64,000 nucleotides of DNA, from assembly GCA_013368795.1 (NCBI GenBank), contig JABFXX010000154.1, forward strand, positions 1 to 64,000. The letters run 5' to 3'. Below are positions 22,299 to 32,230 of this stretch, piece after piece (the stretch's first letter is position 1; every line of letters begins with the position of its first letter). A model generated the notes under the pieces. It was not told the DNA's origin, made no database searches, and worked only from the letters and a program-made list of their open reading frames with translations. The position numbers were made by a program, and so were the translations under genes. The DNA comes from Kofleriaceae bacterium (GTDB taxonomy: Bacteria > Myxococcota_A > Polyangia > Haliangiales > Haliangiaceae).

Positions 22299-22314
22299 CT
22301 GAACATGCGTTCAA
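22299..22314. promoter_or_regulatory. LexA/SOS-type operator of imuA
   Basis: CTGAACATGCGTTCAA contains the perfect palindrome TGAACATGCGTTCA. It is the most symmetric of the three boxes and ends at the base before the imuA ATG. It shares CTGAACA with the dnaE2 and imuB boxes. Confidence 0.75.
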
Positions 22315-22986
22315 ATGTCCGACGAGCTCGATCGCTTTCTCGCTCACGCGCGAGGCTCCGCTGCACAGGCAAAGGTCGTTTCCCTGGACGATCTGCGCCG
22401 GCAGCGAGGCGTCGTCGAGAGCGAGGCGCGCTGGGGCCTCGGCGCGCTGCGTGGGCGGCTCGTCGAGGTCTCCGCGCGTGGTGCGTCCGCGACGCTGACC
22501 GCCGCGATCGAGATCGTCGCCGAAGCGCAGCAACAGAGCGAGCCGGTCGCGTGGTTCGCGCTGACCAACAGCACGTTCTATCCGCCGGACGTCGCCGAGA
22601 GCGGCATCGATCTCGCGGCGCTCGTCGTGATCCGCGCACCCGATGCGACCGCGGCCGCGCGCTCGGCGGAGCGCTGTCTGCGCTCGGGCGCGTTCGGGCT
22701 CGTCGTGATCGATCTGTGCGGCGGTGGCGCGGGCGCGGATCTGTCGATGCAGATCCAGGGTCGGCTCGTCACGCTCGCGCAGACGCACGACGCGGCGGTC
22801 GTGTGTCTCACCGAGAAGGCCCATGACACCGCGTCGCTCGGCTCGCTCGTGTCGCTGCGCGCCGAGGCGCTGCGCGTCCGCGAGCGTCCCGACTTCGCGC
22901 TCTCGGTGCGCGTGCTCAAGGACAAGCGGCGCGGCCCGGGCTTCACGCACACCGCGAAGCGGCGCGGCCCCGCTGGGCTGACCTGA
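22315..22986 (+). CDS. imuA: ImuA, RecA-like accessory protein of the mutasome
   Basis: This 223-residue protein has the layout of ImuA/ImuA': an N-terminal helix, a segment VVSLDDLRRQRGVVESEARW (the usual target-recognition lead), then a RecA-like core without a working Walker A (SEPVAWFALTNSTFYPPDVA). Strands follow (FGLVVIDLCGG) and a basic tail KRRGPGFTHTAKRRGP. In other bacteria imuA is the first gene of an imuA-imuB-dnaE2 operon; here it stands alone, about 1 kb from imuB and on the opposite strand. Its stop abuts the stop of the convergent GspC-like gene with no gap. Confidence 0.85.
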   Translation: MSDELDRFLAHARGSAAQAKVVSLDDLRRQRGVVESEARWGLGALRGRLVEVSARGASATLTAAIEIVAEAQQQSEPVAWFALTNSTFYPPDVAESGIDLAALVVIRAPDATAAARSAERCLRSGAFGLVVIDLCGGGAGADLSMQIQGRLVTLAQTHDAAVVCLTEKAHDTASLGSLVSLRAEALRVRERPDFALSVRVLKDKRRGPGFTHTAKRRGPAGLT

Positions 22987-23865
22987 TCACTTCGTGATCG
23001 TGATGAACAGGCGCAGCGGCACGCCCCGGCGGGTGACGTCGATCGTCAGCTCGGAGACACTCTTCAGGCTCTGGTACACCTCGAGCGCCTTGTCGGCGCT
23101 CGTCAGCTCGTGACCGTTGACCGCGTGAACGGTGTCGCCGTTCGCGAAGTTCAGGCGCGCGAACACCGACGACGGCCGGATCGCGTAGAGCTTCAGGCCG
23201 TCGGGCTTGCCGTTCTTCATCGCCGGCACGATGCGCGCGCCCTTCGCCATGGTCATCGGGTCCGCGGCGAGCTGATCGACGGTCTTCTGCGGCATCTTCA
23301 CGTGCGTGTTGTCGATGCGCTCGATCGTGTCGAGCAGCGGATCGGGCGCGGGCGGCGTCGGCGTGTAGCTGCCGTAGCTGTTGAGCACGCTTCCGTTGAC
23401 GCCGTAGCGCGCCTGGCGCAAGTCGCCGTCGAGCTTCCAGCGCACGAGCGTCGGTGTGCCGCTGCGATTCACCTCGAGGTAGAGCGTCGTCGCGTTCATC
23501 ATGCTCGTGTTGAACACGGCATCGTGAAAGTCGAGATCGCGCACGAGCGGCCGCCCCGACAGCGCGGTGAGCACGTCGCCGGGCTCGAGGCCGAGCAACC
23601 TCTCGAGCTCGGCGTCCTTGATGCGCAGGCCCTTCGTCTCGCCGCTCTCGATCACGACCTCGACATTCGAGCGCTCGATCTTCACGACGTCGGTCGCGCG
23701 AACCTTGATGTCGCTCACCGGCGCGATCGCGACCTTCTTCGGTTTCTCCTCGGTGGCGACCGCATCACCGCGACGAAGCACGACGACGACAGCGGCGATC
23801 GCGAACACCATCGCAACGGCCGCAAACCCCATCGCGATCCACCGAAACCGCGTCCCCTCAGACAT
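22987..23865 (-). CDS. gspC: GspC-like PDZ protein (type II secretion)
   Basis: The protein has 292 residues. It has one N-terminal membrane helix (about 9-31), a periplasmic segment, and a C-terminal GspC-type region ARIVPAMKNGKPDGLKLYAI followed by RPSSVFARLNFANGDTVHAV and NGHELTSADKALEVYQSLK, the PDZ/HR signature of GspC. A second PDZ-like stretch (LLGLEPGDVLTALSGRPL) lies around residues 90-110, so it may be a two-PDZ protein. GspC links the outer-membrane secretin with the inner-membrane platform. No other gsp gene is in the window, so it may be an orphan paralogue or a general PDZ protein. Confidence 0.7.
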   Translation of the reverse strand: MSEGTRFRWIAMGFAAVAMVFAIAAVVVVLRRGDAVATEEKPKKVAIAPVSDIKVRATDVVKIERSNVEVVIESGETKGLRIKDAELERLLGLEPGDVLTALSGRPLVRDLDFHDAVFNTSMMNATTLYLEVNRSGTPTLVRWKLDGDLRQARYGVNGSVLNSYGSYTPTPPAPDPLLDTIERIDNTHVKMPQKTVDQLAADPMTMAKGARIVPAMKNGKPDGLKLYAIRPSSVFARLNFANGDTVHAVNGHELTSADKALEVYQSLKSVSELTIDVTRRGVPLRLFITITK

Positions 23866-23941
23866 CCCCCGAGAATGCGATGTTCTCCGCCAGAGTCAAC
23901 GCTTTGCGCCGGTCGGCATGTCCGTTGCTGTAACTCCATAC

Positions 23942-24349
23942 ATGGACAAGCGGCGCAATCAGGACGCATCGATCGATGGGCCCGGACTGAACGGGCCGGA
24001 TTACTTCTCGCTCGTGATCGAATGGGAGGTGAATCCCGACGAAGTCGCGCCGGGCGGCGCGCCCGTCGAGGATCTCGAGGACCAGGCGACGAATCGCAAG
24101 ATGAAGCACTGGGACATGGTCGACGAGGCGAGCGCGGAGTCATTCCCGGCGAGTGATCCGCCGGCGTGGATGGGCGGCAGCGCGCACGCGGCGCCCACGG
24201 AAAAAACCGCAGCGGTCTGCGAGCCCACCGTGCAGGCAGAACCCGAGAACGAGCACGTGATCGCGAAGAAAGTAGGCAAGGTCGCCGCCGCAGGACTTGC
24301 AGCGGCAGGGGCGATCTTGTGGATCCGACATCACCGTCGAGCCGCGTAA
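23942..24349 (+). CDS. small protein with ESFPASDPP motif and C-terminal membrane helix
   Basis: The protein has 135 residues. A stretch DEASAESFPASDPPAWMGGS is a motif I have seen often in small bacterial proteins of unknown role. The C-terminal helix (VGKVAAAGLAAAGAILWI) followed by RHHRRAA could anchor it in the membrane with the N-terminal part in the cytoplasm. ATG 23942 is the natural start (MDKRRNQDAS). It is divergent from the GspC-like gene and 84 bases ahead of the PfpI/DJ-1 gene; both could respond to stress, but that is a guess. Confidence 0.7.
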   Translation: MDKRRNQDASIDGPGLNGPDYFSLVIEWEVNPDEVAPGGAPVEDLEDQATNRKMKHWDMVDEASAESFPASDPPAWMGGSAHAAPTEKTAAVCEPTVQAEPENEHVIAKKVGKVAAAGLAAAGAILWIRHHRRAA

Positions 24350-24433
24350 TCCGCGTGGCTCGTGCGTCGATGCCCATGTTGCCGGGCACCGTGCGCATTC
24401 GCTCGAACCATCGGCAATGTTCACAGAGGAGTT

Positions 24434-24958
24434 ATGGCTCGCATCGCATTCGTCGTCGGAGAGGACTTCGAGGACAGTGAATTCAAGAAACCCTACGACG
24501 CGCTTCGCGAAGCCGGCCACGAGGTGGAGGTTCTCGGCGCGAAGGCCGGCGAGACGATGCACGGCAAGAAGGGCACGGAGCAGGTCGTGATCGCTGCGGC
24601 CGCCGTCGAGCGCGACCCGAAGAGCTACGACGTGGTCGTGATCCCCGGCGGCTACTCGCCCGACCACCTGCGCACCGACAAGACGGTCGTGAAGTTCGTC
24701 GGCGACGCGGTCCGCGCCGGCAAGCTCGTCGCCGCGGTCTGTCACGGCCCGCAGCTCCTCATCGAGGCCGATGCGGTCGAGGACAAGAAGCTGACGTCGT
24801 GGCCGAGCGTGCGCACCGATCTTCTCAACGCGGGCGCGAAGTGGGTCGACAAGGAGGTCGTCATCGATGGCACGCTGATCACGTCGCGCAAGCCCGAAGA
24901 CCTCGATGCGTTCACGGCAGCGATCCAGCAGCAGCTCGCCGCGCGCAAGGCGGCCTGA
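24434..24958 (+). CDS. DJ-1/PfpI family protein (type 1 glutamine amidotransferase-like)
   Basis: The 174-residue protein has the DJ-1/PfpI fold: MARIAFVVGEDFEDSEF at the N-terminus, VVVIPGGYSPDHLR in the middle, and the nucleophile elbow AAVCHGPQLLIEA with catalytic Cys. PfpI-type members are reported as proteases, chaperones or deglycases. A good ribosome-binding site (AGAGGAG) precedes ATG 24434. The next gene follows after 18 bases and may be co-transcribed. Confidence 0.92.
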   Translation: MARIAFVVGEDFEDSEFKKPYDALREAGHEVEVLGAKAGETMHGKKGTEQVVIAAAAVERDPKSYDVVVIPGGYSPDHLRTDKTVVKFVGDAVRAGKLVAAVCHGPQLLIEADAVEDKKLTSWPSVRTDLLNAGAKWVDKEVVIDGTLITSRKPEDLDAFTAAIQQQLAARKAA

Positions 24959-24976
24959 GCGACGTAAGATGAGCCA

Positions 24977-25852
24977 GTGTCCGCGTACGACAAGGCCGTC
25001 ACGGAGCTGGCTCAGGTTCCGCTCGACCAGTACGTCGCCGAGCGCAAGCGGCTCGCCGGCGAGCTGAAGACAGCGGGCGACAAGACAGGCGCGCGCGTCC
25101 TCGGCACGCGCCCTCGCCCACCGATCTCGGCGTGGGCGGTCAACCAGCTCTACTGGCACGCGCGCGACGCGTTCGACGAGCTGCTCGAGACCGCCGACCG
25201 CCTGCGCAAGGGTGACCTCAAGGCGAGCGGCGCGCACCGCGAGGCGCTCACCAAGCTACGCCAGCGCGCCGCGACGATCCTCGAGGACGCGGGGCACAAC
25301 GCGAACGAGGCGACGCTGCGCCGCGTGGCGGCGACGCTATCGGCGATCGCGGCGACCGGCGACTGGGGCGAGGACAAGCCCGGCACGATCGTCGCCGATC
25401 GCGATCCGCCGGGCTTCGAAGCGGTCGGCATTCCCGCCGAGAAGGTCGCCGCGACGATCGAACACGCGGCGAAGCCCGCGCACGAACCGAAGCATCACGA
25501 CGGCCATGCCAAGCACGACGGCCACGCCAAGCACGACGGCCACGCCAAGCACGACGACGCCGCGACGAAGGCGGCGAAGCGAGCCGCCGAGAAGGAGGCC
25601 GAGCGCGAGGCCGAAGAACGCCGCGCCGCCGAGATGGCCGCGAAGAAGGCGGCCGAGGACGAGCGCAAGCGCATCGCCGTCGAGAAGCATCGGCTCGAGA
25701 CCGCGCTGCGCACCGCGAAGATCGATCTCCACGAGCACGAGCGCACCGTGAAGGCGCTCGAGAAGGACCTCGAGGCCGCCCACAAGAAGGTCGAGAAGGC
25801 CCAGGAGCTCGTCGAGGATCTCGAGCAGAAGCTCGAGGAGCTAACGAACTAG
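24977..25852 (+). CDS. coiled-coil protein with His-rich HDGHAK repeats
   Basis: This 291-residue protein has no known family. The N-terminal half is helical (PLDQYVAERKRLAGEL; RPPISAWAVNQLYWHARDAF). The middle holds three tandem HDGHAK hexapeptides. The C-terminal 120 residues are a long charged coiled coil rich in Ala, Glu, Lys and Arg, ending EKAQELVEDLEQKLEELTN. I recall the first half (PRPPxxAWAVNQL) from uncharacterised proteins of other high-GC bacteria. The histidine cluster could bind metal. GTG start at 24977. The stop is followed directly by a long inverted repeat. Confidence 0.75.
   Translation: MSAYDKAVTELAQVPLDQYVAERKRLAGELKTAGDKTGARVLGTRPRPPISAWAVNQLYWHARDAFDELLETADRLRKGDLKASGAHREALTKLRQRAATILEDAGHNANEATLRRVAATLSAIAATGDWGEDKPGTIVADRDPPGFEAVGIPAEKVAATIEHAAKPAHEPKHHDGHAKHDGHAKHDGHAKHDDAATKAAKRAAEKEAEREAEERRAAEMAAKKAAEDERKRIAVEKHRLETALRTAKIDLHEHERTVKALEKDLEAAHKKVEKAQELVEDLEQKLEELTN
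25496..25549 (+). repeat. three 18-bp tandem repeats (HDGHAK codons)
   Basis: Three copies of an 18-base unit starting CACGACGGCCA and ending GCCAAG lie at 25496-25513, 25514-25531 and 25532-25549. They differ by a single silent base (CATGCC versus CACGCC). They are in frame and encode HDGHAK three times. Near-identity at DNA level points to recent slippage expansion. Confidence 0.85.
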
Positions 25853-25912
25853 GGGTCAGTCACAACTTGTACAAGTTGCCAAAACGGCAACTTGTATGAC
25901 TTGTGTCTGACC

Positions 25913-25913
<1 letters not shown>
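25853..25913. repeat. 61-bp inverted repeat between convergent stop codons (REP-like / bidirectional terminator)
   Basis: Two 28-base arms, starting GGGTCAG and ending CTGACCC, pair at 24 of 28 positions around the loop AAAAC. The unit lies exactly between the TAG of the coiled-coil gene and the stop of the convergent M28 peptidase. GC content is markedly lower than the surroundings. The GGGTCAG ends resemble REP-like elements seen scattered in other genomes; the position also suits a two-way terminator. Confidence 0.85.
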
Positions 25914-28768
<2,855 letters not shown>

Positions 28769-28807
28769 GAGCACGGAGAGTAGCCGAGATCTGCTAGGTA
28801 GTTGGTC

Positions 28808-29998
28808 ATGCAGTCAGTGGAGGAAGCGGCGAAGACGGTCGCGCAGCGGATTCAGCGTCTGCCTATGGAGCGAATCCCGCTCTCCGAGGCGCGTGGTCGC
28901 ATCCTCGCCGAGAACATCGTCGCGACGCGCTTCCTGCCGCCGTTCGACAACTCCGCGATGGACGGCTTCGCGGTCCGCTCGTCAGAGCTTCCCGCAACGC
29001 TGCCGATCGTCGCGAAGGTCGCAGCCGGCCAGGTGCTGACCGACGCGATCCCACCGCGCGTCGCGATCCGGATCATGACCGGCGCGCCGGTCCCGCAGGG
29101 CCTCGACACCGTCGTCATCCAGGAGGACGCGAAGGTCGAAGGCAGCCAGGTGACGCTGCCGGCATCGCCCGTCGGCGACAACATCCGCCGCGCCGGCGAG
29201 GACGTCGCGGCCGGCGATCTCGCGGTTCGCGCGGGCGAACGCCTCAACGCCGCCGAGCTCGGTCTGCTCGCCGCGCTCGGCATGGTCGAGGTGCCGGTCG
29301 CGCGCTCGCCGCGGATCGCGATCATCGCGACCGGTGACGAGCTCGTCAGCATCGGCGACACGCCCGGCCCGTCGCAGATCGTCGACTCGTCCGCGCACAC
29401 GCTCGCCGCACTGATCCCCGGCGCCGGCGGGACGTCGAACTACATCGGCATCGCGAAGGACGATCCGATCACGATGGCCGCGCTGATCGCATCGGCGATG
29501 GATCACGACGTCGTCATCACGACCGGCGGCGTCTCCGTCGGCGATCGCGATCACGTGCGCGCCGCACTCAAGGCCGCCGGCGTCGAGCTCGAGCTGTGGA
29601 AGGTCGCGATGAAGCCGGGCAAGCCGTTCTCGTTCGGCCTCAACAACGGCCGCGTGCCGGTGTTCGGCCTCCCGGGCAACCCGGTCTCGACGTTCGTCGC
29701 GTTCGAGCTGTTCGTGCGGCCCGCGCTGCTCGCGATGCAGGGCGCGACGAACACGCAGCGGCCACGCGCGCCGGTCAGCCTCATCCGCGGCTATCGCAAG
29801 CAGGCCGGCCGCACGCACTACATCCGCGCGCGCGTCGTCCGCAATGGCGAGCACCTGATCGCGCACCCTCATCCCAAGCAGGGTTCGGCGATCCTGTCGT
29901 CGCTCGTCGGCTGCAACGCGCTCGTCGAGCTGCCGGCCGAGGCGACCGAGATCCAGCCGAACACCGTCGTCCCCGCGATCCTCCTCGAGGCTGTATGA
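28808..29998 (+). CDS. moeA: molybdopterin molybdenumtransferase MoeA
   Basis: The 396-residue protein inserts molybdate into adenylylated molybdopterin to complete the molybdenum cofactor. Hallmarks in order: FDNSAMDGFAVR (about 37-48), IRIMTGAPVPQGLDTVV, IAIIATGDELV, VVITTGGVSVGDRDHV, KPGKPFSFGLNNG and VFGLPGNPVSTFVAFE. Domain IV ends with QGSAILSSLVGCNALVELP. ATG 28808 was preferred to the TTG six bases earlier. No other moa/moe gene is in the window. The pseudouridine synthase gene overlaps its stop by four bases (ATGA), so they are translationally coupled. Confidence 0.96.
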   Translation: MQSVEEAAKTVAQRIQRLPMERIPLSEARGRILAENIVATRFLPPFDNSAMDGFAVRSSELPATLPIVAKVAAGQVLTDAIPPRVAIRIMTGAPVPQGLDTVVIQEDAKVEGSQVTLPASPVGDNIRRAGEDVAAGDLAVRAGERLNAAELGLLAALGMVEVPVARSPRIAIIATGDELVSIGDTPGPSQIVDSSAHTLAALIPGAGGTSNYIGIAKDDPITMAALIASAMDHDVVITTGGVSVGDRDHVRAALKAAGVELELWKVAMKPGKPFSFGLNNGRVPVFGLPGNPVSTFVAFELFVRPALLAMQGATNTQRPRAPVSLIRGYRKQAGRTHYIRARVVRNGEHLIAHPHPKQGSAILSSLVGCNALVELPAEATEIQPNTVVPAILLEAV

Positions 29999-30903
29999 CC
30001 GACAAGTCCGCACCCACCACCGTCACCGTCGGCGAAGGCGACGACGGCCGCATCGACAAGGCGCTCGCGCGTCACTTCCCGTCGGCCGGCCGCCGCCAGC
30101 TCGCCGAGCTGTTCGACTCCGGCGAGGTCCGCCTGCGCGGCAAGCGCGCGAAGAAGGGCGACCGCGTCGTCGCCGGCGACGTCATCGAGCTCACCCGCAC
30201 GCCGGTCTCCGGCGACGCGCTCCACCCGGTCGGCGATCCGTCGCTCGCGCTCGACATCCTCGTCGAGCGTCCCGAGCTCGTCGTCGTCGCCAAGCCTGCT
30301 GGCATCCCGTCGCAGCCGCTGCGCGCGGGCGAAGTCGGCACGATCGCGAACGCGATCGCCGCGCGCTTCCCCGAGTGCGCCACGCTCGGCGACGATCCTC
30401 GCGACGGCGGCCTCGTCCATCGCCTCGACATCGGCACGTCGGGCGCGCTCGTCGTCGCGCGTACGCAGGATGCCTACCGCGCGCTGCGCGATGCATTCGG
30501 CCAGGGCCTCGTCGAGAAGTCCTATCTCGCGATCACCGACGGCCGCCCGGTCTCGCGCGAGTGCGACGCGCCGCTCGCCCAGCGCGGTGATCACGTCCGC
30601 ATCGATCACACCGACGGCCTCGCCGCGTACACGCAGTTCACCGTCGAGAAGGCGACCGACGCGCACGCGCTCGTCCGCTGCGCCGCGCGCACCGGCCGCA
30701 TGCACCAGGTCCGCGCGCACCTCGCGTACGTCGGCGCGCCGATCACCGGCGACACGCTCTACGGCGGCAAGCCGCTCGGCGACGAGACCGGCTTCTTCCT
30801 CCACGCCGCATCGATCGCGTTCCCGTTTGCCAGCGAGCGCATCTCCATCGAGGCGCCGCTCCCCGCGCGCTTCACCGCCGCGCTCTCCGCCGCCGGCCTC
30901 TAG
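29995..30903 (+). CDS. RluA family pseudouridine synthase
   Basis: The 302-residue protein isomerises uridine to pseudouridine in RNA. It has an N-terminal S4-like domain (GRIDKALARHFPSAGRRQLA, LFDSGEVRLRGKRAKKGDRV). The synthase core carries the catalytic Asp motif LVHRLDIGTSGALVVA (RLDxxTSG) and ARTGRMHQVRAHLAYVGAPI followed by GDTLYGG. Which uridines (23S rRNA or tRNA) it modifies cannot be read from sequence. It is coupled to moeA; there is no obvious biological link. The stop TAG shares a CTAG with the convergent M28 gene. Confidence 0.94.
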   Translation: MTDKSAPTTVTVGEGDDGRIDKALARHFPSAGRRQLAELFDSGEVRLRGKRAKKGDRVVAGDVIELTRTPVSGDALHPVGDPSLALDILVERPELVVVAKPAGIPSQPLRAGEVGTIANAIAARFPECATLGDDPRDGGLVHRLDIGTSGALVVARTQDAYRALRDAFGQGLVEKSYLAITDGRPVSRECDAPLAQRGDHVRIDHTDGLAAYTQFTVEKATDAHALVRCAARTGRMHQVRAHLAYVGAPITGDTLYGGKPLGDETGFFLHAASIAFPFASERISIEAPLPARFTAALSAAGL

Positions 30904-32213
30904 CCGCGCATGCGGCGGGCGAACCAGAACGCCGACAGCGCGAGCGCGAGGTTCAGCACGACGAGGCTGCCGCGGTGCGACGGCGCAGCGGGCGCCGACT
31001 CGTGGATCGTCGTCGGCGCGGCGAGCACGTGGCCGCCGGCCTCGCCCTTGCCGAGCTCGATCGCGTAAGCGGCCGCGAGGCGCGCGAACTTCACCGCGTG
31101 GTCGGCGTTGTTGCCGCTCGTCTCGAGCGTGTCGGCGGCGGAGTGGATCTTCATGTTGCGTTCGCGCATGCGCGACTCGAACGGCATCGACGCGGGCACG
31201 CCGATGCGGTTCCACGACGCGTGGTCGGAGCACGCGTAGCCGCACGCGTCGAGGCCCCACGTCGCGCCCGTGTACGTCTCGATGAGATCGATCAGGAACT
31301 GGTTCTGGCGCGCGCTCGTGAAGTCCTTCATCAGCCAGATGTCCTTGTCGGACCCCTGGTAGTTGGTCATGTCGAGCTGCAGCGCACCGACGACGTTGAC
31401 CTTGCGCTGCTTGTAGACGCGCGCGATCGCCTGCGAGCCGCGCAGGCCGATCTCCTCGGCGGCGTACGCCATGAACTTGATCGTGCGCGCGGGGCGGTAG
31501 TCGTTCGCGAGCAGGACGCGGAGCACCTCGGTGAGCGTCGCGATGCCCGACGCGTCGTCGTCGGCGCCGGGCGCGTTGCCGGCCTTGCGCGCGAACGAGA
31601 TCGAGTCGAGGTGACCGCCGATGACGATGACCTCGCCCGGGCGCTCGGTGCCCGGAATGGTGAGGACGACCGACTTCTGCGGGTAGCCGTGATCGACGAG
31701 CTCGATCGTGACGTCGGAGCGGTGCGCGGCGAACGATCGCCAGCGGTCGCGCAGCCACGTCGAGGCAGACGCGCCGGTCGCGGACTGGTAGTAGCGGTTC
31801 TCGAACGAGGACAGCTCGCGGATGGTGCCGAGGATGCGCTCGCGATCGAGCGCGGGCAGGACGGAGCGGACGAGCGCGGCGCGGTCGAGCTTGTAGTCGG
31901 GGCCGCCGCCGTCGAGAGGGTGAGCCTCGCGGAGCGAAGCCTCGGCGTCGGCGAGCGAATCGTGCAGCATGAAGCCGCCGCACCGGCCGTGGCTCTCGTG
32001 CATCGCATCGGAGAGCGCGGGCAAGTCTGCCTCGTCGACCTCGAGCACCGCGACGTCGGATGTCGTGTCGAGCATCCGCATGCCGTGGGTGCGTGTCGCG
32101 GCCATCGCGGTGAAGACCGCATCGGCATCGACCGTGATGTAGCGATGACGCGATTCGGATGCGCCGCTGCAGGCGGCGATCAGCGCGACGGAGGCGGCGA
32201 GGAGGGTGCGCAC
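30900..32213 (-). CDS. M28 family zinc aminopeptidase, lipoprotein with C-terminal anchor-like tail
   Basis: The protein has 437 residues. GTG 32213 gives a lipoprotein signal (RTLLAASVALIAACSG). The pro-region to about 150 contains DVAVLEVDEADLPALSDAMH. The M28 catalytic core has GGHLDSIS, APGADDDASG, AYAAEEIGLRGS, QLDMTNY and IHSAADT as zinc-binding and catalytic segments, as in leucyl aminopeptidases. The C-terminus has a hydrophobic helix and a basic end (SLVVLNLALALSAFWFARRM), like an envelope-sorting tail but without a cysteine. The frame is open upstream of GTG only as a shadow of the kinase gene. It follows the kinase gene after 17 bases and may share its transcript. Confidence 0.9.
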   Translation of the reverse strand: MRTLLAASVALIAACSGASESRHRYITVDADAVFTAMAATRTHGMRMLDTTSDVAVLEVDEADLPALSDAMHESHGRCGGFMLHDSLADAEASLREAHPLDGGGPDYKLDRAALVRSVLPALDRERILGTIRELSSFENRYYQSATGASASTWLRDRWRSFAAHRSDVTIELVDHGYPQKSVVLTIPGTERPGEVIVIGGHLDSISFARKAGNAPGADDDASGIATLTEVLRVLLANDYRPARTIKFMAYAAEEIGLRGSQAIARVYKQRKVNVVGALQLDMTNYQGSDKDIWLMKDFTSARQNQFLIDLIETYTGATWGLDACGYACSDHASWNRIGVPASMPFESRMRERNMKIHSAADTLETSGNNADHAVKFARLAAAYAIELGKGEAGGHVLAAPTTIHESAPAAPSHRGSLVVLNLALALSAFWFARRMRG

Positions 32214-32230
32214 CCCTCCAGTGTAGCGCC

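Noticed and set aside
21352-22950. Long open extension upstream of imuB
   Set aside because: It lies antisense to the SDR and imuA genes, is arginine-rich, and the ImuB family sequence begins at the GTG at 21351.
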